Below, in pieces: positions 27,396 to 37,049 of a DNA stretch of 64,000 nt. Source of the DNA: Nocardia nova SH22a (GTDB lineage Bacteria > Actinomycetota > Actinomycetes > Mycobacteriales > Mycobacteriaceae). The notes under the pieces are model-generated. The model saw only the letters and a program-made list of their open reading frames with translations. It searched no databases and was not told where the DNA came from. A program made the translations under genes and the position numbers. Within the stretch, counting starts at the first letter, position 1, and each line of letters begins with the position of its first letter. The DNA lies in contig NZ_CP006850.1 of the NCBI RefSeq assembly GCF_000523235.1, positions 620,001 through 684,000 on the forward strand, given 5' to 3'.

Positions 27396-27790
27396 GGTGG
27401 TCCGGCACGTCGAAGTTTTTCCAGGTAATGCTGGTGGCTGGTCGCCACAGGGGTGGGTAACCGGGGGAGCACTGCCTCAGAAAGGTATTGGCTGTATTTT
27501 TGGCCTCCGCTTCGCTCCGGCGGGTTTCGCGGCCCCTGAGTCTCGCCGATCGGCACCCACTGCTTGCTCCTTCGTCGCCTACGCAGCGGGCACCGATCGG
27601 CGAGACGGCCGCGAAACCACCCAGTAGAACTACCTCGGAAACGCTTTCAGCGTGCCGGGTCGGTTTGGGTGTGGATGGTCGCCGTTTCGGGTGTGTTCGC
27701 CACCCGATTCGGTGGGGTGCGACTCGTGAACGTTGGCGGGCAGCCCCCACCCCCACCAAACACCGCACAGCGACAGCAGAGAATAACCCC
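27396..27790. other. Intergenic region with a long imperfect palindrome
   Basis: This 395-bp gap between the CPBP protease and the SCP-like gene contains the roughly 97-bp inverted repeat listed separately. The rest holds a C-rich stretch near 27755-27770 and no recognisable gene. Open frames crossing it do not look like proteins. Confidence 0.5.
27522..27618. repeat. Long imperfect inverted repeat (MITE/REP-like)
   Basis: The outer arm GGTTTCGCGGCC (27523-27534) pairs with GGCCGCGAAACC (27607-27618). The inner 24-bp arm (27540-27563) pairs with 27583-27606 with three mismatches. A 5-nt bulge on the left and a 19-nt loop complete a nearly continuous 36-bp stem. No transposase is present, so it could be a non-autonomous repeat or a strong RNA hairpin. 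Confidence 0.75.
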
Positions 27791-28174
27791 ATGCCGAGAA
27801 CTTCTGTGGACCCCGCCCAAGTACGCGCGGCGGTGATGATGGTCGCCGAGTGGCTACGCGACGAATCGCTCCCGAAGCCGGAACGCCCCGCCCTGGCCGC
27901 AGCAGTCCGTACAACCGCCCGCTCCCTGGCCGCCGCGGCCCCCGGCGCCTCGGTGGAAGTACGGGTCCCCCCGTTCGTAGCGGTTCAGTGCATAGAAGGC
28001 CCCCGACACACCCGAGGCACCCCACCGAATGTGATCGAGACCGATCCGCGCACCTGGCTTCTACTGGCCACGGGCCTGCTGGATTTCGAGACCGCGGTGA
28101 ATTCCGGTGCCCTGTCGGCCTCCGGTATCCGCGCGAGCGAACTGGCCCGCTGGCTACCGCTGGTACCGCTGTGA
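27791..28174 (+). CDS. Sterol-carrier-family (SCP_3-like) protein, Rv0807 type
   Basis: A 127-residue small cytosolic protein. [20 protein letters not shown] followed by [18 protein letters not shown] is the pattern of the bacterial SCP-like domain, in which WLLLATG resembles the lipid-pocket helix. The M. tuberculosis homologue Rv0807 also lies directly before purF, although here a YhgE-like gene on the opposite strand intervenes. The physiological ligand is unknown. ATG 27791 starts the homologous region. Confidence 0.82.
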   Translation: MPRTSVDPAQVRAAVMMVAEWLRDESLPKPERPALAAAVRTTARSLAAAAPGASVEVRVPPFVAVQCIEGPRHTRGTPPNVIETDPRTWLLLATGLLDFETAVNSGALSASGIRASELARWLPLVPL

Positions 28175-28175
28175 G

Positions 28176-29522
28176 CTATCCGCTCGACGCTGCTGCCGCG
28201 GTGCGGTTGATCGGCTTGCGCTCCAGGCCCTTTCGGTCGTAGAAGCGCGTCACCACCAGTCCGAGCACCACGCCGATGACGAGTCCGAGCATCGTCATCC
28301 AGAATCCGCGGGTGAACCCGGCCGGACCACTGCCGTCGAAGTACAGCAGTGCGCGCACGGCCAGGAACACCTGGTGCATCGGTTCGAAGGTGGCCAGCCA
28401 GCCCAGGTACTTCGGTGTCGCCTCGATGGGGACCGTGCCGCCGGACGAGGGCAGCCCCAGCACGATGAACAGGATCATGTTCACCAGCAGTCCGGCCGAG
28501 CCGATGGCGGCCAGTATCGAGATACCCGTGAAGCCGACCGCGATGATCGCCAGCACACCGTAGAGATACAGCCCCAGCGGATTGTCCAGCGGCATCCCCA
28601 GCGCCGCGCCGATACCGACGAAGATCCCCGACACCACGAGCGCCGTGACGGCCATGACGCCCCATTTGATGAGCAGCGTCCGAGTGCGCGAGACCGGTGT
28701 GACCGGGTAGTGCACATACCACGGCCCGTATTCGGTGGGGATGAATCCGAGGGTGGAATCGATGAGGGTGTGCACGATCATCGCGCCGACCATCCCGGCC
28801 AGCAGCAGCAACAGCGCGTAGAAGAACGCGGTCAGCCCCTCGCCCGAGCCGCCGGGCAGGGGATGGAATTCCTGGGTCACGATCTGCAGGGGCTGTTGCA
28901 GTGCCAGCCGGGTCGCGCCGGTGAGTTCGGGTGCGGGCGCGCCGCCCGGCGGCGGGGTGAGCTGGGCCTGCACCTGTTCGGTGAGTTGCTTACCGACCTG
29001 GTCGTTGATCTGCGGCAGTGCCCTGGCGCCGAACCGGGCCACGATCTGGGTGGCGAAGGCGCCGATGCGCGGATTGGTCTGCAGGGTGATGATGGGCTGC
29101 TCGATCTCGCCCGGAATCACGCTGCCGACGCCGAGAATGCCCAGCCGTTTGCTGAAATCGCTCGGGATGACGACCGCGCCGTAGACCTGCCCGTTCTGCA
29201 TCTGGCGCTGGGCTTCCGGAAGGCCCAGCACGCGCAGGTCGATTTCGTCGGCGGGGACGGCCGCGCGCAACCCGTCGGCGACCTGATCGCCGAAGTTCAC
29301 CCGTTGTTCGTGGCCGGGTGTGCCCAAAGTCTCACCGACGTCCTGATTGACCAGGGCGATCGGGAAATCGTGCAGATTTCGCTCCGGATCGACGACGTAA
29401 TCGAGGTACAGCAAACCCAGCAGCGCGGCCACCAGCGAGACGACCACGACCGGGAACAACCAGCGAAACGGTGTCAGCCGCCGGGCATTTCGACTCATCG
29501 GTGCGATGTCCTTGGTCGCCAC
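28176..29522 (-). CDS. YhgE/Pip-like (DUF3533) ABC-2-type membrane protein
   Basis: A 448-residue membrane protein with one N-terminal helix (residues about 24-44), a roughly 190-residue extracytoplasmic domain (DFPIALVNQDVG and VYGAVVIPSDFSKRL are typical) and five to six C-terminal helices including FFYALLLLLAGMVGAMIVH. This is the architecture of phage-infection-protein and ABC-2 permease relatives, some of which export ESX/T7SS-like substrates or lipids. There is no ATPase partner nearby. GTG 29522 is preceded by TACGGT with 6 nt between; ATG 29498 is the alternative start. It is convergent with the SCP-like gene, 1 bp apart. Confidence 0.85.
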   Translation of the reverse strand: MATKDIAPMSRNARRLTPFRWLFPVVVVSLVAALLGLLYLDYVVDPERNLHDFPIALVNQDVGETLGTPGHEQRVNFGDQVADGLRAAVPADEIDLRVLGLPEAQRQMQNGQVYGAVVIPSDFSKRLGILGVGSVIPGEIEQPIITLQTNPRIGAFATQIVARFGARALPQINDQVGKQLTEQVQAQLTPPPGGAPAPELTGATRLALQQPLQIVTQEFHPLPGGSGEGLTAFFYALLLLLAGMVGAMIVHTLIDSTLGFIPTEYGPWYVHYPVTPVSRTRTLLIKWGVMAVTALVVSGIFVGIGAALGMPLDNPLGLYLYGVLAIIAVGFTGISILAAIGSAGLLVNMILFIVLGLPSSGGTVPIEATPKYLGWLATFEPMHQVFLAVRALLYFDGSGPAGFTRGFWMTMLGLVIGVVLGLVVTRFYDRKGLERKPINRTAAAASSG

Positions 29523-29528
29523 GCAGGC

Positions 29529-29534
29529 ACCGTA
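29529..29534 (-). promoter_or_regulatory. -10 hexamer of leaderless YhgE-like gene
   Basis: Minus-strand TACGGT lies 6 nt before the GTG at 29522, supporting that start. Confidence 0.5.
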
Positions 29535-29634
29535 GCAGCAAACAGCCCGTCAGCTGTCCGATCCGGACGTTGGTTTCGCATCGATGACCCGTAGAATGAT
29601 CAGTGCCCCCCGCCCGACTAACAGGGAGCAAACG

Positions 29635-31215
29635 GTGACCAACGCCGATCTGTCGATTTCGAATACCGCCGCAGTCGACGAGCCCGAGAACGAGCCCCGC
29701 GAGGAGTGTGGCGTCTTCGGCGTCTGGGCTCCGGGCGAGGATGTGGCAAAGCTCACGTACTACGGCCTCTACGCATTGCAGCACCGCGGGCAGGAGGCGG
29801 CCGGTATCGCGGTCGCCGACGGTTCGCAGGTCCTGGTGTTCAAGGATCTGGGCCTGGTCTCGCAGGTGTTCGACGAGCAGACGCTGGCGGCCATGCCGGG
29901 GCACATCGCCATCGGGCACTGCCGCTACTCGACCACCGGCTCCACCATCTGGGAGAACGCGCAGCCGATCTTCCGCACCACCGCGGTCGGTACCGGACTC
30001 GCGTTGGGACACAACGGAAATCTGGTCAACACCGCCGAGCTGGCGGAGCGCGCGCGGGAATCGGGGCTGATCAACGGCCGATTACCGGGCAGTTCCATCA
30101 CCGCCACCTCGGATTCGGATGTGATGACGGCGCTGCTGGCGCACGCCGCGGCCGACAAGAGCATCGAGCAGGCGGCCATGGAGTTGCTGCCCACCCTGCG
30201 CGGCGCCTTCTGCCTGACCTTCATGGATGAGCACACCCTCTACGCCGCTCGCGATCCGCAGGGCGTGCGGCCGCTGTGCCTGGGCCGCCTGGACCGCGGC
30301 TGGGTGGTGGCCAGTGAGACCGCCGCCCTCGATATCGTCGGCGCCTCCTTTGTGCGTGAGATCGAACCGGGCGAACTGCTGGCGATCGACGCCGACGGCG
30401 TGCGTTCACTGCGCTTCGCCAATCCGGAACCCAAGGGCTGCGTCTTCGAGTACGTCTATCTGGCCCGGCCCGATTCCACGATCTCCGGCCGCTCGGTGCA
30501 CGCCACCCGGGTGGAGATCGGCCGCAGGCTGGCCGCCGAACATCCGATCGAAGCGGATCTGGTGATTCCGGTTCCGGAGTCCGGTACTCCGGCCGCGGTC
30601 GGCTACGCCCAAGGATCGGGCGTGCCCTACGGCCAGGGCCTGATGAAGAACGCCTATGTGGGCCGCACCTTCATCCAGCCCAGCCAGACCATCCGTCAGC
30701 TGGGTATTCGCCTGAAGCTCAATCCGTTACGCGAGGTCATCCGCGGTAAGCGGCTCATCGTGGTCGACGATTCGATCGTGCGCGGCAACACTCAGCGCGC
30801 GCTGATCCGGATGCTGCGCGAGGCCGGGGCGCTGGAGATCCACGTGCGCATCGCCTCGCCGCCGGTGAAGTGGCCGTGTTTCTACGGCATCGATTTCGCG
30901 TCACCCGCGGAGTTGATCGCCAACGGCGCGGGCCCGGAACTGCCGGAGGGTACGGACTCCGAGGCGGCGATGGTCGAGAACGTGCGCCGGTCCATCGGCG
31001 CCGACAGCCTCGGCTACATCTCCCTCGACGGCATGGTTGCGGCCACCGAACAGCCGCGCACCCGGCTGTGCTGCGCCTGCTTCGACGGCAAGTACCCGAT
31101 TCCGCTGCCCGAGGCATCGGTGGGCAAGAACGTCCTCGAGAGCCTGCTGAGTGGCAAGCCCGAGGCGGAATTGCTGAGCGACAACGCGAATGCGAACGCG
31201 CTGAGCCGTCCGTGA
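29635..31215 (+). CDS. purF: Amidophosphoribosyltransferase
   Basis: PurF commits PRPP to purine synthesis, making 5-phosphoribosylamine with ammonia from glutamine. The 526-residue precursor carries a 24-residue propeptide; processing at REE-CGVFGVWAP would expose Cys25 as the N-terminal nucleophile. RLIVVDDSIVRGNT is the PRPP-binding loop. KWPCFYGID, LCCACFDGKYP and an upstream Cys can provide the ligands of the [4Fe-4S] cluster of Bacillus-type PurF. GTG 29635 has AGGGAG upstream and TAGAAT at 29592-29597 as a possible -10 box. Confidence 0.97.
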   Translation: MTNADLSISNTAAVDEPENEPREECGVFGVWAPGEDVAKLTYYGLYALQHRGQEAAGIAVADGSQVLVFKDLGLVSQVFDEQTLAAMPGHIAIGHCRYSTTGSTIWENAQPIFRTTAVGTGLALGHNGNLVNTAELAERARESGLINGRLPGSSITATSDSDVMTALLAHAAADKSIEQAAMELLPTLRGAFCLTFMDEHTLYAARDPQGVRPLCLGRLDRGWVVASETAALDIVGASFVREIEPGELLAIDADGVRSLRFANPEPKGCVFEYVYLARPDSTISGRSVHATRVEIGRRLAAEHPIEADLVIPVPESGTPAAVGYAQGSGVPYGQGLMKNAYVGRTFIQPSQTIRQLGIRLKLNPLREVIRGKRLIVVDDSIVRGNTQRALIRMLREAGALEIHVRIASPPVKWPCFYGIDFASPAELIANGAGPELPEGTDSEAAMVENVRRSIGADSLGYISLDGMVAATEQPRTRLCCACFDGKYPIPLPEASVGKNVLESLLSGKPEAELLSDNANANALSRP

Positions 31216-31221
31216 GCGGGG

Positions 31222-31833
31222 CTATGCCCCGGACGGAGTGAGCAGGCCCGCGACCATCAGCAGGATGCACTGTTCGGCCTCGGCGCCGGCGGCCTCGGGA
31301 TCCTCGGCGTGGGCGACGATCATGCCCGCTTCGATGATCGCCGCCAGGATCAGCTGGGCCAGTGTCCGGACCGGCAGGGCGGGGGCGAGTCCGTCGTCGA
31401 CCGCCTGTTGCAGCTGATCGGTGATCAGGCCGAGGCCGTGCCTCGACTCCATCTCCCGCCAGCCCTGCCAGCCGAGCACCGCGGGTCCGTCCGACATCGC
31501 GATCCGGACGGATTCCGGGCGTCGGCTGATCTCGAGGAACGCGTGCAGGCCGATCGCCATCGCGGCGAGCGTATCGGTGGAATCGGGCAGATCGGCGACT
31601 ATGCGCCGGATCTCCTCGGTGTTGTCGACCTCGAGCTGTTCGAGTACCGCGACGAACAGTCCGCGCTTGTCTCCGTAGTGGTGGTGCAGCGCGCCCCGCG
31701 TGACCCCGGCCGCGGCGACGATCTCCTCCGCCGATACCGCCGTGTACCCGCGTTCGGCGAACAGTCGCCGCCCGGCCGCCTCCAGATCGGCACGTGTGGC
31801 GCGCGAACGGTCCTCCTGACTACGGCGTGGCAT
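31222..31833 (-). CDS. TetR family regulator paired with an alpha/beta-hydrolase
   Basis: A 203-residue repressor. The N-terminal helix-turn-helix reads RADLEAAGRRLFAERGYTAV, then SAEEIVAAAGVTRGALHHHY and GDKRGLF. It resembles the TetR_C group with LLMVAGLLTPSGA at the end. Its ATG lies 14 bp inside the end of the upstream hydrolase gene, so the two are cotranscribed. The operator at 32730-32744, in front of the pair, is the probable autoregulatory site. Confidence 0.88.
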   Translation of the reverse strand: MPRRSQEDRSRATRADLEAAGRRLFAERGYTAVSAEEIVAAAGVTRGALHHHYGDKRGLFVAVLEQLEVDNTEEIRRIVADLPDSTDTLAAMAIGLHAFLEISRRPESVRIAMSDGPAVLGWQGWREMESRHGLGLITDQLQQAVDDGLAPALPVRTLAQLILAAIIEAGMIVAHAEDPEAAGAEAEQCILLMVAGLLTPSGA

Positions 31834-32686
31834 GCAGCCGAGTGAACTCCACGATCATCTCGCTGAGCAACTCGGGCTGATCCTCGGCGATGAAGGTGAG
31901 TGAATCCTCGATCGTCCGGAGGGTCGCGTCGGGGAAGTCCGCGGCCAGCCTGCGCGCGAAGTCGAGCCGGAACACCTTGTCCTCCGGCGCCCAGGCCAGC
32001 AGCACCGGCAGCTCGAGGCCGGGGAAGCTGCGCGCGGCCGCGAGGGTGTGGCGCTTGTGGATATCGCGCAGGAACCGGCGCAGATCGGCGCGGATCGCCG
32101 CCGAATTGCGTGTGGGCAGTAGATACGAATCCGCGATCTCCGGCGGCATCGGCCTCTTGGTGACCAGGCCGAAGGCGATCGGCAGCCGCTGGGCCGGGCG
32201 GAACCGGAGGCTCTGCAGTACCGCGGTCAGCAACCCCGGCACCCGCGAGAGCCGTGGCAGCGGTGTGAACGGCTGCGGGAAGAACTTCTCGTACGCATCG
32301 CAATTGGTGAAGACGACCCGCCCGACCCGGCTGTGATCACGCGACAACATGATCTGCGTGATCGCGCCGCCGGTGTCGTTGGCGACGAGGGTGACGTCGG
32401 TGAGGTCGAGTTCGCGCAGGAATGCCGCGATGAGATCCGCCGCGCCGGTGGGGGACAGATCGGCGGCGGGCATCGGCAGCGAATGGGAGCCGAACGGCCA
32501 ATCCGGTGTGAGGCAACGATGCCCGGCCGCCGCGACCTCCGGAACCACCTTGCGCCAGAGGTCGGAGTTGACGAGCAGTCCGTGCACGAAGACCACGGGC
32601 GATCCGGACCCGGTGTCGTGATAGCGGATGCGGCCGCCGGGCAGATCGACTTCGCGAATCGGACCGAGGCTGGTGCTGATTCCCAT
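31820..32686 (-). CDS. Alpha/beta-hydrolase with Asp nucleophile position, His not conserved
   Basis: A 288-residue protein with the layout of haloalkane dehalogenases and epoxide hydrolases: VFVHGLLVN oxyanion loop, VANDTGGAI elbow with Asp104 at the nucleophile position, and LLAWAPEDKVF. At the usual catalytic-His site (AGHFxxEExP in relatives) the sequence is DSLTFIAEDQPE, so Thr264 replaces His. The reaction is therefore uncertain: the enzyme may use another base or be non-hydrolytic. GGAAGG lies 6 nt before the ATG. It is the first gene of an operon with the TetR regulator. Confidence 0.85.
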   Translation of the reverse strand: MGISTSLGPIREVDLPGGRIRYHDTGSGSPVVFVHGLLVNSDLWRKVVPEVAAAGHRCLTPDWPFGSHSLPMPAADLSPTGAADLIAAFLRELDLTDVTLVANDTGGAITQIMLSRDHSRVGRVVFTNCDAYEKFFPQPFTPLPRLSRVPGLLTAVLQSLRFRPAQRLPIAFGLVTKRPMPPEIADSYLLPTRNSAAIRADLRRFLRDIHKRHTLAAARSFPGLELPVLLAWAPEDKVFRLDFARRLAADFPDATLRTIEDSLTFIAEDQPELLSEMIVEFTRLHATP

Positions 32687-32729
32687 GACAGACCTTCCGG
32701 ATGGGGTTTGAGGTGCCTCCAGAGTTACC

Positions 32730-32744
32730 TACATACGGTATGTA
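32730..32744. promoter_or_regulatory. TetR-type operator of the hydrolase-tetR operon
   Basis: TACATACGGTATGTA is a 15-bp palindrome, perfect around its centre, 44 bp upstream of the hydrolase start. Its size, symmetry and position match operators of autoregulated TetR proteins. Confidence 0.7.
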
Positions 32745-32874
32745 TGTCAATGGTGGATATGAAACCAGCCTCGAATCCGTGCTTGCACGCCAATACCGGT
32801 GCAGTCCCGTTATCCATCTCCGGTAGCGTGATCAGGCATCTATCCGCCGATTCGGTTTGGAGCTTTCCCGAACA

Positions 32875-33993
<1,119 letters not shown>

Positions 33994-34009
33994 CCGGCGG
34001 GATCAATCG

Positions 34010-34060
34010 AGAAGACCTCCTCGGCCGGGCGATAGCGGTCCGATCCCGGGGAGGTCTTCT
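34010..34060 (+). terminator. purM terminator hairpin
   Basis: AGAAGACCTCC at 34010-34020 pairs perfectly with GGAGGTCTTCT at 34050-34060, beginning 17 nt after the purM stop. There is no clear U-tract. Confidence 0.65.
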
Positions 34061-34299
34061 GCGTCGCGCAGACAGCATGCGCGGAGAAGTAGCGCGCACA
34101 AACCGTTCACGGGCGACGGACCATTCGCGCGGACCGGATGATCCGCAGCGGTCCGGCGGAAGGTGTATCGAACGCGGGTGCGGCCGCCGCGGGTATCACG
34201 CGGGAGTACCGGCGATACCAGTGGCGACAACCCGTGCAACGAGCCCTGATCGATGTCGGGACCAGGCGATCTGCCGACCGGGAACTTACTGATCGACGT

Positions 34300-34334
34300 G
34301 CGAAGGGGGAGGCCCCTCAGGCCTCCCCCTTCGC
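34300..34334. terminator. Strong hairpin terminator of the DUF3073 gene
   Basis: A perfect 14-bp stem (GCGAAGGGGGAGGC at 34300-34313 and GCCTCCCCCTTCGC at 34321-34334) with a 7-nt loop lies 13 nt past the stop codon of the minus-strand DUF3073 gene. Confidence 0.8.
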
Positions 34335-34347
34335 GCATCGAACAGAG

Positions 34348-34560
34348 TCAGCGGCGCCAGTCGTCGTAGTCGTCATCGTCCTCCCAGCGCTTGAGCGGCT
34401 CGTCCGAATCGTGCTCTTCGGACAGCACACCGCCTCGCTGAGGGGAGTGGGAGCTCCCCGACAGCTCGCGCTGAAGGCTCGCGAAGTCGGTCGACGGCGA
34501 GCTGTACTTGAGCTCGCGCGCAACCTTGGTCTGCTTTGCCTTAGCCCGGCCACGGCCCAT
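34348..34560 (-). CDS. DUF3073 protein (Rv0810c family)
   Basis: A 70-residue small cytosolic protein. MGRGRAKAKQTKVARELKYS is the highly conserved basic N-terminus of DUF3073. The C-terminal half ends in an acidic run, WEDDDDYDDWRR. The function is unknown; the basic head and acidic tail suggest nucleic-acid or ribosome association, but that is inference. The gene sits after purM on the opposite strand, as in mycobacteria. Confidence 0.93.
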   Translation of the reverse strand: MGRGRAKAKQTKVARELKYSSPSTDFASLQRELSGSSHSPQRGGVLSEEHDSDEPLKRWEDDDDYDDWRR

Positions 34561-34746
34561 GGCTGACCCCCTCGCGTCACTGCGGGGCGGCCTGGGGTGG
34601 TTTGGCGGCCCCGTTCGAATTAATAATCTTCCTGACAGACACTTTAGCGTGTGTCAGGCGGTCGCGCTCCCAGGAGTGGGTGAAGACTCCGGAACGACCG
34701 TCGAACGCCTGGCCGGGGTTCGCGGCTTCGACGGCACTGTGACGAA

Positions 34747-35709
34747 CTACACCACGCCTGGGATTGCCCGGATGATGCCGACCCGTACCCCGCCGCCGAG
34801 TACCGGCGGCCCCGCGAGCTCGGCGTGGGCCTCGGTCCACTCCACCCCCATACGCTGGAGAATCGCCTGCGTCAGCGGCAGGCGGGCCCGGTCGTGCCCG
34901 TCATCGATTTTGTAGGCGAAGGCGCGGCCGTCCGGCAGCGCGCCCGCGTGCACCCCGTCCGCCCCGATCTTGCAGACCAGCCCCGGGGTGGCGGTCATGG
35001 TTTCGAGATCCGGTGCGTCCGTGCCCGAAATCACTCGCGGATGGTGGCGAATCGCGTCCGCGACCCGGCGTTCCGGTGTTCCCGGGTCGGCGGTGGCCAG
35101 CCGCGCGTAGGAGCGGGCGAGATTGATCAGCGAGACCGGGACGATGGGCAGACCGCACCCGTCGATGCCGAGATCGGACTCGGGTTCGCCGGTGATGTCG
35201 GTGATGGTCGCGATCACCGCTTGTTGCAGCGGATGGGCCGGATCGGTGTATCCGGTCACGGGCCACCCGTTGATCGCGCAGGTCGCCAGCATCGCGGCGT
35301 GCTTGCCCGAACAGTTCATGTAGATCTTGCGCGCGGCGTCGGCGGGTGCGCGACCGGCCAGGGCGTCGGCGCGGGGCGCCTCACCCATCGGCAGATCCGG
35401 CGGGCACTCGAGCCGGCTCTCGTCGAAACCGAAGCGGTCCAGCAGCCGCCGCACCAGGGCCAGGTGATCGGATTCACCGAAGTGCGAGGCGGTCGAGATC
35501 GCGAGCTCGGCCTCGTCGACGGGTTCGAAACCGTTGCGCAGCAGCGTGATCGCCTGCATCGGCTTGTTGGTCGAGCGCGGGAAGATCGGCAGGTGCACCT
35601 CGCCGAGGGCCACCGCGGGGTCCCCGTCGGGATCGAGGATCGCCACCGAACCGCGATGGACGCATTCGCGGAATCCCGACCGGACGACCTCGACCAATTC
35701 GACGCTCAT
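34747..35709 (-). CDS. L-asparaginase II family protein
   Basis: A 320-residue member of the asparaginase_II family (Rhizobium etli AnsA type). VRSGFRECVHRGSVAILD, PRSTNKPMQAITLLRNGFEP, TASHFGESDHL and NCSGKHAAMLATC are the conserved blocks; the Ser-Thr-Asn-Lys and Ser-Gly-Lys motifs are the probable catalytic residues. It would hydrolyse asparagine to aspartate and ammonia. ATG 35709 has GGAGGT upstream; the open frame to 35811 is not part of the gene. It is downstream of ygfZ on the same strand. Confidence 0.9.
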   Translation of the reverse strand: MSVELVEVVRSGFRECVHRGSVAILDPDGDPAVALGEVHLPIFPRSTNKPMQAITLLRNGFEPVDEAELAISTASHFGESDHLALVRRLLDRFGFDESRLECPPDLPMGEAPRADALAGRAPADAARKIYMNCSGKHAAMLATCAINGWPVTGYTDPAHPLQQAVIATITDITGEPESDLGIDGCGLPIVPVSLINLARSYARLATADPGTPERRVADAIRHHPRVISGTDAPDLETMTATPGLVCKIGADGVHAGALPDGRAFAYKIDDGHDRARLPLTQAILQRMGVEWTEAHAELAGPPVLGGGVRVGIIRAIPGVV

Positions 35710-35758
35710 CGCCGACCTCCGGTGACGGGAACCGGCGCCGACGCGCGTGCGACCCGGC

Positions 35759-36874
35759 TCACCGGCCGCGCAACTTGTCCACGGCGAGCCGCCCGGCCTG
35801 GGGCTCGTCATCGGACGGAATCGAATCCGGATCGATGGCCGCCGCCATCGGCCCCGCGTCCAAGCGCGTGTCCGCGGCGATATTCCGTTTGATCAGCGCC
35901 AGGGCGATCGGTCCCAGTTCGAAATGGTCGATCACGGTGCCCAGCCGCCCCACCGCCCGGCCGCCCGCGGTGACCGCGTCACCGGGCGTGGGGCGCGCGT
36001 CCGCCGAGCCGTCGAGGTGCAGCAGCACCAGATTTCGTGGTGGTTTGCCGAGGTTGTGTACCCGCGCGACGGTTTCCTGTCCCCGGTAGCAGCCCTTGTT
36101 CAGATGGACCGCGCCGAATTCCTCCGGCCCGCCGATCCAGCCCGCCTCCTGCGGAATGGTGCGATCGTCGGTGTCGGCGCCGATGCGCGGGCGCAGATCG
36201 GCGACCCGCAACGCCTCGAAGGCCCAGAGCCCGGCCGGTTCCGCACCGGCCGCGGTGAGTTCCGACCACCGCCGCGCCAGCTGATCGCGCGGGATGACCA
36301 GATCGTAGGAATGCGCGGTGGGCCAGGGCATCCGCCGCAGGAATCCGCCGTCGGGCAGCGCGACCGCGCCGTAGACGTCGGGCAGTTCGGCTACGCCCAG
36401 TGCCGCGATCAGTTCCGGCACGCGCGGGCCGAGCAGGCTCAGCACCGCGTGATCGGGCGCGGCCTTCGGTTCGGCGGCCGCCCAGAAGACCATCTTCTGC
36501 AGGAACGCCAGCAACTCCGGACCGCGCTCGCTCTCGGTATCGATCCAGACGGTGCCGTCCAGATCGGTGAGCACGAAGTGATGCTGGACACGACCGTTCA
36601 GGTCCAGATCGAGATTCTCCGCGGACCGGCCGTCGGACAGGTCGGCGATGTGCTGGCTGGAGATCGTGTGCAACCAGCTCAGCCGTTCGGCGCCGGTGAT
36701 CGTCGCGACGAACCGATGCGACCGGTCGACGATCGCCGCCCGCTGTGCGGCGGCGCGCTGTTCACCGAAGGGATCGCCGTAATGCCAGGCCACCGCCGCA
36801 TCGGGGCCGTCGGGCGGGCCGGGCACGGCGCCTGCGAGACCGAGCAGTGGACTGGGGGCGGCAACCACGGACAC
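35759..36874 (-). CDS. ygfZ: YgfZ/GcvT-domain folate-binding protein
   Basis: A protein of about 371 residues that supports Fe-S cluster enzyme maturation in a folate-dependent way. The signature KGCYRGQETVARVHNLG contains the conserved Cys of YgfZ. SHRFVATITGAERLSWLHTI and the C-terminal barrel are GcvT-like. It corresponds to Rv0811c. GTG 36874 lies 7 nt after a TATTGT -10 hexamer (36882-36887), so a leaderless start there is favoured over the GTG at 36883, which overlaps that hexamer. It is divergent from aminodeoxychorismate lyase, as in mycobacteria. Confidence 0.92.
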   Translation of the reverse strand: MSVVAAPSPLLGLAGAVPGPPDGPDAAVAWHYGDPFGEQRAAAQRAAIVDRSHRFVATITGAERLSWLHTISSQHIADLSDGRSAENLDLDLNGRVQHHFVLTDLDGTVWIDTESERGPELLAFLQKMVFWAAAEPKAAPDHAVLSLLGPRVPELIAALGVAELPDVYGAVALPDGGFLRRMPWPTAHSYDLVIPRDQLARRWSELTAAGAEPAGLWAFEALRVADLRPRIGADTDDRTIPQEAGWIGGPEEFGAVHLNKGCYRGQETVARVHNLGKPPRNLVLLHLDGSADARPTPGDAVTAGGRAVGRLGTVIDHFELGPIALALIKRNIAADTRLDAGPMAAAIDPDSIPSDDEPQAGRLAVDKLRGR

Positions 36875-36881
36875 GTTTTCC

Positions 36882-36887
36882 ACAATA
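36882..36887 (-). promoter_or_regulatory. -10 hexamer of leaderless ygfZ
   Basis: Minus-strand TATTGT is separated by 7 nt from the GTG at 36874. Confidence 0.5.
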
Positions 36888-37036
36888 GGCGGTCCCGGCC
36901 GTCCGCGCCGCGCCGACATTAGCCAGAGATGTGCGGTGCGGCTGCGGAGAATATGCGGGCGGTGACGTGGTCCACGCACTAGTGCGAACGCAACCCTGGG
37001 CGCTCGCGTACCCACTCGTCGGGCGCTTTATTCGCC

Positions 37037-37042
37037 TAGGCT
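37037..37042 (+). promoter_or_regulatory. -10 hexamer of leaderless aminodeoxychorismate lyase gene
   Basis: TAGGCT lies 7 nt before the ATG at 37050, with no Shine-Dalgarno. Confidence 0.6.
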
Positions 37043-37049
37043 GCCACGC

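Larger units (their letters stand above)
33994..34347. other. Intergenic region between purM and the DUF3073 gene
   Basis: This 354-bp gap is bounded by two strong hairpins (34010-34060 and 34300-34334). The 240 bp between them has no gene I can support; frames through it lack start signals and homology. Confidence 0.5.

Noticed and set aside
34138..34566. Plus-strand open frame across the purM-DUF3073 gap
   Set aside because: It crosses two strong hairpins and runs antisense through the DUF3073 gene; no plausible protein.
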